DNA from: Aliishimia ponticola
Lineage (GTDB): Bacteria > Pseudomonadota > Alphaproteobacteria > Rhodobacterales > Rhodobacteraceae
Direction of reading: 5' to 3'
NCBI RefSeq assembly: GCF_004803475.1
Contig: NZ_SRKY01000001.1
Location: 310,001 to 374,000 of the forward strand
Length of the DNA: 64,000 bases
In this document: in pieces, positions 34,901 through 43,982 of the stretch
Position numbering within the stretch: the first letter of the stretch is position 1
How the letters are laid out: each line of letters opens with the position of its first letter
Program-made: the position numbers and the translations under genes
Notes under the pieces: generated by a model
Seen by the model: the letters and a program-made list of their open reading frames with translations, nothing else
Databases searched by the model: none
Told to the model about the DNA's origin: nothing

Positions 34901-35526
34901 GTGATTATGAAGAACAGATTGAGCGGCTCGAAGTAACCGCGGACTTGCTGCGGGACAATCTTGAACTGTCCGTGGATCAGACCGAAGAAATCCGCACAAA
35001 GCTGGCCCTGACCGCCAAGGAGATCACGACGATGGAGCGTCAGGTCTCTCGTGGGATCAAGAGCGCGTTTGACGGGATGCTGTTCGAGGGGCGGACGCTG
35101 TCCGATGCACTTAAGACGGTCACGCAATCGGTGGTGAACGCGTCGTATAATGCCGCGATGACGCCGGTGACGAACCAGCTTGGCGGGCTGTTGACGCAGG
35201 GGCTGGGCAATCTGTTTCCCTTCGCAAACGGTGGCGCGTTCAGCCAGGGGCGTGTGGTGCCTTTTGCGACCGGCGGCGTGGTATCCAGCCCGACCTATTT
35301 CCCGATGCAGGGTGGCACCGGCCTGATGGGCGAAGCCGGACCGGAAGCGATCATGCCGCTGGCGCGCGGCGCCGATGGCCGTCTTGGGGTCCGCAGCGCG
35401 GGCGGATCGACCGCCAATATCGTGATGAATGTGACCACGCCGGATGTGCAGAGCTTCAACCGCTCGCGCGGGCAAATCGCGGCGCAGATGAGCCGAGCGC
35501 TCAGCCGTGGCAATCGAAACGCGTGA
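34897..35526 (+). CDS. GTA tail tape measure protein (RcGTA g11)
   Basis: A 209-residue tape measure protein. The N-terminal half is helical/coiled coil (EEQIERLEVTADLLRDNLEL), and the C-terminal half has the lambda-tape-measure-like motif FANGGAFSQGRVVPFATGGVV and GLMGEAGPEAIMPLARG. Its short length fits the short GTA tail, since tape measure length sets tail length. The ATG overlaps the g10.1 stop. Confidence 0.9.
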   Translation: MSDYEEQIERLEVTADLLRDNLELSVDQTEEIRTKLALTAKEITTMERQVSRGIKSAFDGMLFEGRTLSDALKTVTQSVVNASYNAAMTPVTNQLGGLLTQGLGNLFPFANGGAFSQGRVVPFATGGVVSSPTYFPMQGGTGLMGEAGPEAIMPLARGADGRLGVRSAGGSTANIVMNVTTPDVQSFNRSRGQIAAQMSRALSRGNRNA

Positions 35527-35538
35527 GGAGGTGCCAAG

Positions 35539-36171
35539 ATGAATTTCCATGAAATCCGGTTTCCGGCCAATCTTAGCTTCGGATCCGTGGGCGGGCCGGA
35601 GCGTCATACGGATGTCGTCACCCTTGCCAATGGTTTCGAGGAACGCAACACGCCCTGGGCCCATTCGCGCCGCCGCTATGACGCGGGGATGGGGATGCGG
35701 TCGCTGGATGATATCGAAAGCCTGATCGCCTTCTTCGAAGCGCGGCGCGGGCAGATGTTCGGGTTTCGCTGGAAGGACTGGACGGATTTCAAATCCTCCC
35801 GTGCCAGCGCCGCGATCCAGGCGACAGATCAGGTGATTGGGACCGGTGACGGGGCCGCGCGCGAATATGCGCTGTGCAAGACCTATACCAGCGGTGCCTT
35901 CGACTATACTCGCCCGATCACCAAGCCGGTGGCCGGTACGGTACAGCTTGCGCTGGATGGTGTGGCTTTGACCGAGGGCACGGATTTCGCCGTCGACGTG
36001 GCGACCGGGCTTGTGACGATGACAAACGCGCCTGCGGCGGGTGTTTCCGTCACGGCCGGGTTTGAATTTGACGTGCCTGTGCGCTTTGACACCGATCAGA
36101 TTCAGATGTCGGTGGCGAGCTTCAAGGCCGGTGACGTGCCCAATGTTCCCATCGTGGAGGTGCGGGTCTGA
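35539..36171 (+). CDS. GTA distal tail protein (RcGTA g12), DUF2460
   Basis: A 210-residue DUF2460 protein (MNFHEIRFPANLSFGSVGGP; RRGQMFGFRWKDWTDFKS). In the particle it forms the distal tail ring linking tube and baseplate. GAGGAGG lies directly upstream of the ATG. The C-terminal portion (VAGTVQLALDGVALTEGTDF, VTAGFEFDVPVRFD) is the usual beta-rich end. It joins g13 by TGATG. Confidence 0.92.
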   Translation: MNFHEIRFPANLSFGSVGGPERHTDVVTLANGFEERNTPWAHSRRRYDAGMGMRSLDDIESLIAFFEARRGQMFGFRWKDWTDFKSSRASAAIQATDQVIGTGDGAAREYALCKTYTSGAFDYTRPITKPVAGTVQLALDGVALTEGTDFAVDVATGLVTMTNAPAAGVSVTAGFEFDVPVRFDTDQIQMSVASFKAGDVPNVPIVEVRV

Positions 36172-37058
36172 TGTCCGGAATACCTGCCGATCTGGAAACC
36201 CATCTGAAATCCGGGATCACCACGCTTTGCCGCGCTTGGGCCATCACGCGCAGCGACGGGGTCACGTTTGGTTTCACCGACCACGATATGCCCCTCAATT
36301 TCGAGGGGATCGATTTCAAAGCCGACTCCGGGCTGACCGCGACCGCCTTGGCGCAAAGCACGGGGCTGTCCGTGGACAACGCCGAGGCCGTCGGCGCGTT
36401 GAGCGACGCGTCCATTTCGGAAGCCGATATCGAAGCAGGCCGCTTTGATGGGGCGCAGGTTCTCAGCTGGATCGTGAACTGGATGGATCCGTCGCAGAAA
36501 TGGCTGCAATTTCGCGGGTCCATCGGCGAAATCCGTCAGGGCGGCGGGGCGTTCACCGCCGAGTTGCGCGGGTTGACGGATACGCTCAACCAACCGATTG
36601 GCCGGGTGTATCAGAAGCCCTGCACGGCGGTTCTTGGCGATACCGCCTGCGGTGTCGATCTGGATCAGCCAGGCTTTTCCGTTGATCTGCTGGTTGAGGC
36701 CTGCAGCGAAAACCGGGTGTTCACGTGGCAATCCGATATTGATTTCGAGGCGGGCTGGTTTTCGCGCGGGCGCGTCATAATGCGCTCTGGTGCGGCGGAG
36801 GGGCTTTGGGGGGCCGTCAAAGGGGACAGCCTTTCAAGCGGTATCCGCCGGATTGAGCTGTGGGAGTCGATCCGCGCACAGGTCACGCCGGGCGACAGCG
36901 TGCGGCTGGTTGCGGGCTGTGACAAGCGCTGGCACACATGCCGGGACAAGTTCGCCAACCTTCTGAATTTCCAAGGCTTCCCTGATATACCGGGAGAGGA
37001 TTGGTTGGTGGCGGTGCCCAAGTCGAGCGGCGCGAATACCGGGGGGTCACGCAGGTGA
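36171..37058 (+). CDS. GTA tail hub protein (RcGTA g13), DUF2163
   Basis: A 295-residue DUF2163 / phage BR0599 family protein (HLKSGITTLCRAWAITRSDG; FGFTDHDMPLNFEGIDF). Near the middle and end it has paired cysteines (KPCTAVLGDTACG; VAGCDKRWHTCRDKF). In the Rhodobacter GTA structure, as I recall, the hub carries an iron-sulfur cluster, and these four Cys are candidate ligands. The end NFQGFPDIPGEDW is characteristic. Starts in TGATG with g12 and ends in GTGA with g14. Confidence 0.92.
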   Translation: MSGIPADLETHLKSGITTLCRAWAITRSDGVTFGFTDHDMPLNFEGIDFKADSGLTATALAQSTGLSVDNAEAVGALSDASISEADIEAGRFDGAQVLSWIVNWMDPSQKWLQFRGSIGEIRQGGGAFTAELRGLTDTLNQPIGRVYQKPCTAVLGDTACGVDLDQPGFSVDLLVEACSENRVFTWQSDIDFEAGWFSRGRVIMRSGAAEGLWGAVKGDSLSSGIRRIELWESIRAQVTPGDSVRLVAGCDKRWHTCRDKFANLLNFQGFPDIPGEDWLVAVPKSSGANTGGSRR

Positions 37059-37492
37059 GACCGGATGTCGTAGCGGCCGCGCGCGGCTGGATTGGAACGC
37101 CCTACATACATCAGCAGTCGCTGCGCGGTGCCGGCTGTGATTGCCTGGGCCTGCTGCGCGGTGCCTGGCGCGAGCTTTACGGCGCCGAGCCGGAGCCGAT
37201 GCCAGCCTATACGCGCGATTGGTCCGAACCGCAGGGCGATGAACAGTTATGGCGGGCGGCGCAGCGCCACCTTGTTGCGAAGGATTTGGACCAAGTCGCG
37301 CCGGGGGACGTTCTTCTGTTCCGGATGCGGGCGGGCAGTGTCGCCAAGCATTTGGGTTTGCAGGCCGCAACCGGTGACTACCCGACCTTCGTGCATGCCT
37401 ATTCCGGGCACGGCGTTCTGGAGAGCGCCTTTACCCTGCCATGGCGCCGCCGTGTCGTGGCGCGTTTCGCATTTCCCGAGGAGATTTCCTGA
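37055..37492 (+). CDS. GTA tail-tip NlpC/P60 peptidase (RcGTA g14)
   Basis: A 145-residue NlpC/P60-type cell-wall peptidase that helps the GTA pierce the recipient envelope. The nucleophile is Cys30 in GAGCDCLGLLRGAW, with His candidates in SVAKHLGLQ and FVHAYSGHG. The start is GTG 37055, overlapping the hub gene stop (GTGA); the longer frame from 37001 lies inside g13. Its stop overlaps the g15 start (TGATG). Confidence 0.93.
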   Translation: MRPDVVAAARGWIGTPYIHQQSLRGAGCDCLGLLRGAWRELYGAEPEPMPAYTRDWSEPQGDEQLWRAAQRHLVAKDLDQVAPGDVLLFRMRAGSVAKHLGLQAATGDYPTFVHAYSGHGVLESAFTLPWRRRVVARFAFPEEIS

Positions 37493-40400
37493 TGGCTACA
37501 CTCGTTCTTTCCGCGACAGGCGCGGCGCTTGGTGGTGCTGTCGGCGGGTCGATTGCCGGTATGTCCACCGCCGTGATCGGGCGCGCTGTTGGCGCGTCTT
37601 TGGGGCGGGTGATCGACCAGAAGCTGCTGGGGCAGGGCTCTCAGAAGATCGAACATGGCAAGGTGGATCGGTTCCGCCTGTCGAGCGCCAGCGAGGGCGA
37701 GCCGATCAGCGGCATCTATGGCCGGATGCGGATCGGTGGGCAGATCATCTGGGCATCGGACTTCATCGAGACGGCCAGCACCTCTGGCGGCGGCAAGGGA
37801 ACGCCGGCAAGCAGCGCGAAGACGACGAGCTACAGCTATTCCGTCAGTCTCGCCATTGCGCTGTGCGAGGGGGAGATCACCCGCGTTGCGCGCATTTGGG
37901 CCGATGGCGAGGAGGTCGCGATCGATGATCTGAACATGCATGTCTACTATGGCCGGGCCGATCAGTTGCCGGACCCCACGATGGAAGCCATCGAAGGCGC
38001 GGGCAATGTTCCGGCCTATCGTGGCACGGCTTACGTCGTGTTCGAAGACCTCGCGCTGGAGCAGTTTGGCAACCGCGTCCCGCAGTTTTCGTTTGAAGTG
38101 GCCCGGCCGGAACAGCCGGGCGCGGCGCAGGATTTGACCCGCGCAATCGAGGCCGTCGCGATTGTACCGGGAACGGGTGAATACACGCTGGCGACGACGC
38201 CGGTGAACTATACCAGCGGACCCGGCAGCGTCTGGAGCGCAAATGTCAACACGCCCGCTGGCAAGACGGATTTTGCCTGTTCGCTTGATGCATTGTCGCA
38301 GGAATTGCCGAATGCTCAGGCGGCTTCACTAGTGGTCAGTTGGTTCGGTAACGATCTGCGCTGCGGCGAATGCAAGCTGCGGCCGAAGATCGAAAAGCCC
38401 GAGAACGAAGGCAAGAACATGAACTGGCAGGTTGCCGGTTTGTCCCGCGCCGAGGCGGAGCCGATGGATCTGGTGGATGGAAACCCGGTCTATGGCGGCA
38501 CGCCCACAGATCAATCGGTGATCGAGGCGATCGAAGCGCTCAATGAACATGGCAAAGCGGTCATGTTCTATCCTTTCATTCTGATGGACCAGTTGGAAGG
38601 CAACCTGCTGCCCGACCCCTATGGCGGGACCGAGCAGGCGCGTCTGCCTTGGCGGGGGCGGATTACGCTGGATATCGCGCCGGGGCAGGCCGGGTCTCCC
38701 GACGGCACATCGACTGCCGACCAGCAGGTTGCGGCGTTTTTCGGCACTGCGCGGGCGACGGATTTCAGCGTTTCGGGCAAGGACGTCACCTATACAGGGC
38801 CTGAGGAGTGGAGCTTTTCCCGGTTCATCCTGCATTACGCGGCGCTATGCGCGGCGGCGGGCGGGGTCCAGTCCTTCTGTATCGGATCGGAGATGCGCGG
38901 CCTGACGCAAATCCGCGGGGCAGGGAACAGCTTCCCCTTCGTGGCGCTTCTGCGGCAGCTGGCGGGCGATGTGCGTGCCTTGCTGGGGCATGACACGATG
39001 ATCGGCTATGCCGCCGATTGGTCCGAATATTTCGGGTATTCCCCGCAGGATGGTTCGGGCGACCGGTACTTCCACCTTGATCCTCTTTGGGCCGATAACG
39101 AGATCGATTTCGTGGGGATCGACAATTACATGCCGATTTCGGATTGGCGCGATGGCGACGATCATGCGGATGCTGGTGCCGGATCGATTTATGACCTTGG
39201 CTATTTGCAGGGAAATATCGAGGGCGGTGAGGGCTACGACTGGTATTACGCCAACGAGGCGGATGCGGCGGCCCAACTGCGGACGCCGATTGAAGATGGC
39301 GCGCATGGGGAGCCGTGGGTCTGGCGCTACAAGGATATTCGCAACTGGTGGCTCAACCCGCATCACGATCGCATCGGGGGTGTAAAGCAGGCAGAGCCAA
39401 CCGCGTGGGAGCCGCAGTCAAAACCGATCTGGTTCACGGAATATGGCTGCGCGGCGGTCGACAAAAGCACGAACCAACCGAACAAGTTTCTGGATGCGAA
39501 AAGCTCTGAAAGCCAGTTGCCCGCGTTTTCCAATGGCGCCCGCGATGAGTTGATCCAGATGCAGTATCTTCAGGCGTATAACAGCTATTACGCCGAGCCG
39601 GTGAATAACCCGATCTCCGACGTCTATGGCGGGCCGATGGTGGATATGTCGCGCGCATTCGTCTGGTCTTGGGATGCACGGCCCTTCCCGTTCTTTCCCA
39701 ACAACCGAACGCTGTGGAGCGATGGGGAGAACTTCGCGCGGGGGCATTGGATCAACGGGCGCACTTCGGCGCGGCCCTTGGCATCGGTCGTGGAAGAGAT
39801 CTGCGGCAAGGCCGGGCTGTCCGATATCGATACCAGCAAGCTGTTTGGCTATGTGCGTGGCTATACGGTGTCGAATGTGGATTCCGCGCGCGCCGCGCTA
39901 CAGCCGCTGATGTTGCGTTACGGGTTCGATGCGGTTGAACGGGATGGTGTGTTGCATTTCGTGATGCGCGACCGGCAGGACGTGGTGACGCTTGATCCCG
40001 ATATGCTGGCCCGCGATGGCGAGATCGAGGGCGCGGCGGAGTATGAGCGCGAGTCCGAGCTTGAGATGTCCGGGCGTGTGCGGCTGCAATTCGTTCAGGC
40101 AGATGCAGATTACGACGCGGCGGCGGAAGAAGCCGTCTTGCCCAACGAAGCGACACATGCGGTTTCGACATCAGAACTGCCGCTGGCCCTGACCCGCGGC
40201 GAGGGCCGCCAAACCGCAGAGCGATGGTTGGCCGAGGCCCGCGTGGCGCGCAACCGTGTCCGGTTTGCCTTGCCGCCGTCGGCCTTCAACGTCGGGGCCG
40301 GGGACGTGATCAGCCTTGGCACCGATGCGCGTTACCGCGTGGACCGGGTCGAGCAGGGCGCGTTGCAGATCGTGGATGCGGTGCGGATGGAGCGATCGGT

Positions 40401-41391
40401 CTATACGCCTGCGGATGTGGTGGACGACGCGCCCCCGGTGCGGCCTTTTACACCAGCGGTTCCGGTTACGCCGCTGTTTCTTGATCTGCCGCTGATGCGC
40501 GGCGATGAGGTGGCCCATGCGCCTCATGTGGTTGCGACGGCATCGCGTTGGCCCGGCGCGGTCGCTGTCTATCGATCCGCGACGGACAGCAATTACACGC
40601 TGAACACCCAATTGCCGACACGCTCTGTCATGGGGCAGATCCGCACGCCGTTGTTGGCCGCGCCGCATGGGGTTTGGGATCGGGCTGCTCAACTGGACGT
40701 CGCCCTGATTTCCGGCCAGTTGGAGCGCGCCGAGGATACAGCGGTCTTCGCGGGCGGCAATCTTGCTGCGATTGGGGACGGCACGCCGGGCAATTGGGAA
40801 CTGGTGCAATTCGCAGAGGCCGAACTCACAGAGCCGGGCGTCTACCGGGTCCAGCGGATGCTGCGCGGCCAGCAGGGCACGGATGGGTTGATCCCCGATG
40901 TCTGGCCCGCGGGCAGCTGGTTTGTTCTGCTCAACGGCGCGGCGCAGCAGATCGACTTTGGGTCGAATTTGCGCCAGGTCGATCAGCATTTCCGCATTGG
41001 CCCCGCCAAGCGTGGATATGATGATCCGAGCTATCAGCACCTAGAACACGCCTTCGACGGCAATGGCTTGCGGCCCTATTCCCCGGCGCATCTGCGGGCG
41101 CATATCGGCGCGACGGGGGATACCGCGATCAGTTGGATCCGGCGAACCCGGATTGAGGGCGACAATTGGGATGGCGAGGTGCCACTGGGCGAAGACAGCG
41201 AACGTTACCTGCTGCAAGTCTGGGCCGATGGCGGCGTCGTACGCGAAGTGGAAACGACCGCGCCGGAATGGACATATCCGGACACGCTGCGCCAAAGCGA
41301 TGGCGTCACTGGCACGGTGGAGTTCCGGGTCGCGCAACTGTCCGACCGGTTTGGGGCGGGTATCGCATCGCGGGTTCAGGTCACTCTTTGA
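37492..41391 (+). CDS. GTA host-specificity baseplate protein, megatron (RcGTA g15)
   Basis: A 1299-residue protein, close to the usual 1300 of this family. It starts with a glycine-rich hydrophobic segment (LVLSATGAALGGAVGGSIAG) that may insert into the envelope. The centre is the GTA TIM-barrel-like domain (about 430-740), with acidic residues where glycosidases place theirs: Glu467 in CIGSEMRGL and Glu650 in WFTEYGC. The second half is a phage tail fibre-like hub (putative phage tail protein domain, about 750-1000) and a C-terminal receptor-binding region. It may degrade wall glycan or only bind it. Coupled to g14 and to the small gene that follows. Confidence 0.94.
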   Translation: MATLVLSATGAALGGAVGGSIAGMSTAVIGRAVGASLGRVIDQKLLGQGSQKIEHGKVDRFRLSSASEGEPISGIYGRMRIGGQIIWASDFIETASTSGGGKGTPASSAKTTSYSYSVSLAIALCEGEITRVARIWADGEEVAIDDLNMHVYYGRADQLPDPTMEAIEGAGNVPAYRGTAYVVFEDLALEQFGNRVPQFSFEVARPEQPGAAQDLTRAIEAVAIVPGTGEYTLATTPVNYTSGPGSVWSANVNTPAGKTDFACSLDALSQELPNAQAASLVVSWFGNDLRCGECKLRPKIEKPENEGKNMNWQVAGLSRAEAEPMDLVDGNPVYGGTPTDQSVIEAIEALNEHGKAVMFYPFILMDQLEGNLLPDPYGGTEQARLPWRGRITLDIAPGQAGSPDGTSTADQQVAAFFGTARATDFSVSGKDVTYTGPEEWSFSRFILHYAALCAAAGGVQSFCIGSEMRGLTQIRGAGNSFPFVALLRQLAGDVRALLGHDTMIGYAADWSEYFGYSPQDGSGDRYFHLDPLWADNEIDFVGIDNYMPISDWRDGDDHADAGAGSIYDLGYLQGNIEGGEGYDWYYANEADAAAQLRTPIEDGAHGEPWVWRYKDIRNWWLNPHHDRIGGVKQAEPTAWEPQSKPIWFTEYGCAAVDKSTNQPNKFLDAKSSESQLPAFSNGARDELIQMQYLQAYNSYYAEPVNNPISDVYGGPMVDMSRAFVWSWDARPFPFFPNNRTLWSDGENFARGHWINGRTSARPLASVVEEICGKAGLSDIDTSKLFGYVRGYTVSNVDSARAALQPLMLRYGFDAVERDGVLHFVMRDRQDVVTLDPDMLARDGEIEGAAEYERESELEMSGRVRLQFVQADADYDAAAEEAVLPNEATHAVSTSELPLALTRGEGRQTAERWLAEARVARNRVRFALPPSAFNVGAGDVISLGTDARYRVDRVEQGALQIVDAVRMERSVYTPADVVDDAPPVRPFTPAVPVTPLFLDLPLMRGDEVAHAPHVVATASRWPGAVAVYRSATDSNYTLNTQLPTRSVMGQIRTPLLAAPHGVWDRAAQLDVALISGQLERAEDTAVFAGGNLAAIGDGTPGNWELVQFAEAELTEPGVYRVQRMLRGQQGTDGLIPDVWPAGSWFVLLNGAAQQIDFGSNLRQVDQHFRIGPAKRGYDDPSYQHLEHAFDGNGLRPYSPAHLRAHIGATGDTAISWIRRTRIEGDNWDGEVPLGEDSERYLLQVWADGGVVREVETTAPEWTYPDTLRQSDGVTGTVEFRVAQLSDRFGAGIASRVQVTL

Positions 41392-41687
41392 TGCGGCCCG
41401 TGTTGCATGATGACCTTGTTCAGCTGGGCCGAATGCTTTTGGCCCAGCCGCGCGAGCAACGCGGCGCGATTTGTCGCCGGGCCTTCAGGGAGGCCGAGAT
41501 CGCCGATCGTTACCGGATACAGCACCGGACGCGGCACCCGGCCTTTGGGGACGGATCGCTTGCCGGATGGGCTGCGCAGCATCCGCGCCTGCCCGAACCG
41601 CGCCTTGACGATCCCGATTACGCCGGGTGCCTGCGTTTGGTTCTGGGGCATCTCATGTTGCAGCCGGGCCGGGCCGACCGCCCCTGA
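41391..41687 (+). CDS. Small protein coupled to the GTA megatron gene
   Basis: A 98-residue hydrophilic protein (MRPVLHDDLVQLGRMLLAQP; RRAFREAEIADRYRIQHRTR) starting at an ATG that overlaps the g15 stop (TGATG). The frame is protein-like, and the same opening (a region rich in L, Q, R followed by HPAFGDGSLAGWA) recurs downstream of GTA clusters in Rhodobacterales as an unnamed family. It may regulate or complete the particle, or simply be co-transcribed. No terminator separates it from g15. Function unknown. Confidence 0.75.
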   Translation: MRPVLHDDLVQLGRMLLAQPREQRGAICRRAFREAEIADRYRIQHRTRHPAFGDGSLAGWAAQHPRLPEPRLDDPDYAGCLRLVLGHLMLQPGRADRP

Positions 41688-41824
41688 AAACGGGGGCTGT
41701 GACGGCCTGCACCGTGACGCGCCATTCCCATTCATGTCCGTGATGGGCTGTCACATGTATTTGCATTTAGGTTTTCGTCCCTATCTGGCATAAAGGGGAC
41801 GCGAACCAGCAAGGATGCAAGAGC

Positions 41825-42634
41825 ATGGCCGAAGCGCAAAGAAAAATCGCCGCAATCGATCCGATCTGGGACCGGATTGCTTCCGAAGCCCGGCAAGCCG
41901 TTGTCGATGAGCCTTTGATGGGCGGCTTCATCCACGCCTGTATCCTGCACCACAAAAGCATCGAACGCGCGCTAAGCTACCGGATCGCGGCGAAACTTGC
42001 GTCGAACGAGATGTCGATGGTCGTCGTGCGCGAAATCGTCGATGACGCTTACAAGGCCGAGCCGGGCCTGGTGGAAGCGGCGCGGGCGGACCTGATGGCC
42101 GTCTATGAGCGTGACCCGGCCTGCCACCGGTTCCTTCAGCCGATCCTTTATTTCAAGGGCTATCAGGCGGTGCAATCCTATCGCGTGGCGCATCACCTGT
42201 GGATGGAGGGAAAATACGATCTGGCTTATTTCTTCCAGATGCGCATTTCCGAAATCTACGGCGTCGATATCCATCCGGCGGCCAAGGTCGGCAAGGGCAT
42301 CATGATCGACCACGCCCATTCCATCGTGATCGGTGAAACGGCGGTGGTGGGCGACAACGTGTCCATGCTGCATTCCGTCACCTTGGGCGGCACCGGCAAG
42401 GAAGAGCAGGACCGCCACCCGAAAATCGGCAACGGCGTGTTGATCGGCGCGGGCGCGAAAGTGCTGGGCAATATCAAGATTGGCGACTGCTCGCGTATTG
42501 CCGCCGGGTCCGTGGTGCTGGAAGAAGTGCCAAGCTGCAAGACCGTCGCGGGTATCCCGGCACGCATCGTGGGCGAGGCGGGGTGCGATCAGCCCTCGGT
42601 CAATATGGACCACATGCTGGGCAAGGATAGCTGA
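41825..42634 (+). CDS. cysE: Serine O-acetyltransferase
   Basis: A 269-residue enzyme that makes O-acetylserine, the acceptor for sulfide in cysteine synthesis. The N-terminal helical domain is followed by left-handed beta-helix hexapeptide repeats (DHAHSIVIGETAVVGDNVSM, HSVTLGGTGKEEQDRHPKIG, VLIGAGAKVLGNIKIGD) with the catalytic His residues. The C-terminus is normal, ending MDHMLGKDS; this tail usually inserts into CysK to form cysteine synthase. It lies 137 nt after the GTA cluster, a placement common in this order. Confidence 0.95.
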   Translation: MAEAQRKIAAIDPIWDRIASEARQAVVDEPLMGGFIHACILHHKSIERALSYRIAAKLASNEMSMVVVREIVDDAYKAEPGLVEAARADLMAVYERDPACHRFLQPILYFKGYQAVQSYRVAHHLWMEGKYDLAYFFQMRISEIYGVDIHPAAKVGKGIMIDHAHSIVIGETAVVGDNVSMLHSVTLGGTGKEEQDRHPKIGNGVLIGAGAKVLGNIKIGDCSRIAAGSVVLEEVPSCKTVAGIPARIVGEAGCDQPSVNMDHMLGKDS

Positions 42635-42904
42635 ATTTTAGCTGCGGTCTGACGCGGCACCGACAAACGCGGCTGGTCGAGCAATCGTCTGGCCGTGGTT
42701 TCATACTGCGGCTTGAGTGCCGCCCCGAACCGCGTTTTGCTTGCAGAAACGGCGGGAGGGAGCCCAGAGCAACCGATGCTGCGCGGAGAACGAATGGTAG
42801 CTATGCGCAGATAGCGACCTCTGCAAAGTCGGGCTCATGTCAGCTTTGCTTGCACAGAATGCCAGTGTATGGGAACAATTGCGCTTCTAAATTGACTAGG
42901 TGAC

Positions 42905-43675
42905 ATGACAGAACGCTACACCCTAAAGAAAAGTCTCTATGTTCGTGCTAGTATGTTTACCGCCGATGAACTTCGGCGGCAGAAACGGCTTGACTTAAAA
43001 GAAGTCAATGAAGCCGTCCTCGAAGGTTTGGTGAAACAAAGGGAACAACTTGAAGCTCAGCAAAATAATATCCTTCGCTCTCTCACGATTTCGCTGTTCT
43101 TAGCTTTTATCGCTTGGAATGGGGGAAACATTCAAATCCCCGGAACAGGCGCATCAATAGCAGATGTACCGTCATTTCTGGAGCTTTGCCTGATCGCGGC
43201 ATCTCTTAGCGTCTTAATGATTACCTACTCTTTTCTTTCAATACAGTTATACAACGCGGTGATTTTCGCTGTGGCAAGTGATGTAATGGCAAAGAACAAG
43301 CTCGATCCCGACTTATTTACCGCTGCTCGTACTCCGACGTGGCTGTTCGTGAAGTACTGTCAATCGGCCCCAGTTAACGGTCGGGAACCCGGGTTTAGAA
43401 TCTCAGCGCCTGGACGGATCTTTTATGGCGTCTTAGTGGGGTTCTTATCCATGATCCTGCTTGCTTTGTGGCTGCTCGCAATCGCTAGTATTTTATACAT
43501 TGCACATACAGGCTTATCTGATGATTTGGCCGGATGGGTTGTCTACGCAACGTGTGTCTCAATCATATTTGCGTCATTTATTGCCATGGCAGCAAACATC
43601 ATTGAATTTACTCACGAAATGGATTTTTCTGTTCTGGAAAAGACGGAAACTGACAGTGGCGATCTCGGAAGCTAG
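42905..43675 (+). CDS. AT-rich membrane protein of unknown function, probable acquired gene
   Basis: A 256-residue protein. Residues 1-50 are basic and helical (ADELRRQKRLDLKEVNEAVL); four membrane segments follow (ILRSLTISLFLAFIAWNGG; LELCLIAASLSVLMITYSFL; IFYGVLVGFLSMILLALWLL; WVVYATCVSIIFASFIAMAA), with a cytoplasmic loop of about 65 residues between the second and third. Base composition is clearly more AT-rich than both neighbours, and codon use differs (AAA, TTA, ATA, CTT frequent). It separates cysE from cysK. I do not recognise the family; two-plus-two helix effectors of defence systems have comparable layouts, but nothing here proves this. Confidence 0.8.
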   Translation: MTERYTLKKSLYVRASMFTADELRRQKRLDLKEVNEAVLEGLVKQREQLEAQQNNILRSLTISLFLAFIAWNGGNIQIPGTGASIADVPSFLELCLIAASLSVLMITYSFLSIQLYNAVIFAVASDVMAKNKLDPDLFTAARTPTWLFVKYCQSAPVNGREPGFRISAPGRIFYGVLVGFLSMILLALWLLAIASILYIAHTGLSDDLAGWVVYATCVSIIFASFIAMAANIIEFTHEMDFSVLEKTETDSGDLGS

Positions 43676-43982
43676 TTCGTAGTTTAGTTAAGTTGCGATA
43701 GACCGCTTTGGGCTGGGAGCGGTCATTGCGTTCAGATAAGCGAACGACAGGTTCGTCCGCACAACCGACCTTATATTTCGCAAACAAAGTCGCCCGTCCT
43801 GCGCTTGGCGTGCGCGCCCGCATCCGATTTTGAGGCTGCCCAGAACCCGATTGAGCGGGAACGGTGTCTCGGCACGTGGTGGAATTCCGGAACTCTGTTC
43901 CTGATTTCCCCCCGCACTCTGGCAATACCGCGGCTTGCGTTCCTATGTTGGCGTCAATGGACCGAAAGCAGAGGGGCATCCC
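43676..43982. other. 307-base region upstream of cysK
   Basis: No gene seen. It contains a 7-bp hairpin (GACCGCT 43701-43707, AGCGGTC 43718-43724), possibly the terminator of the AT-rich gene, and further right a weak promoter-like pair (TGGCAA 43922-43927 and CTATGT 43945-43950, 17-bp spacer) about 35 nt before cysK. AGAGGGGC precedes the cysK ATG. Confidence 0.55.
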
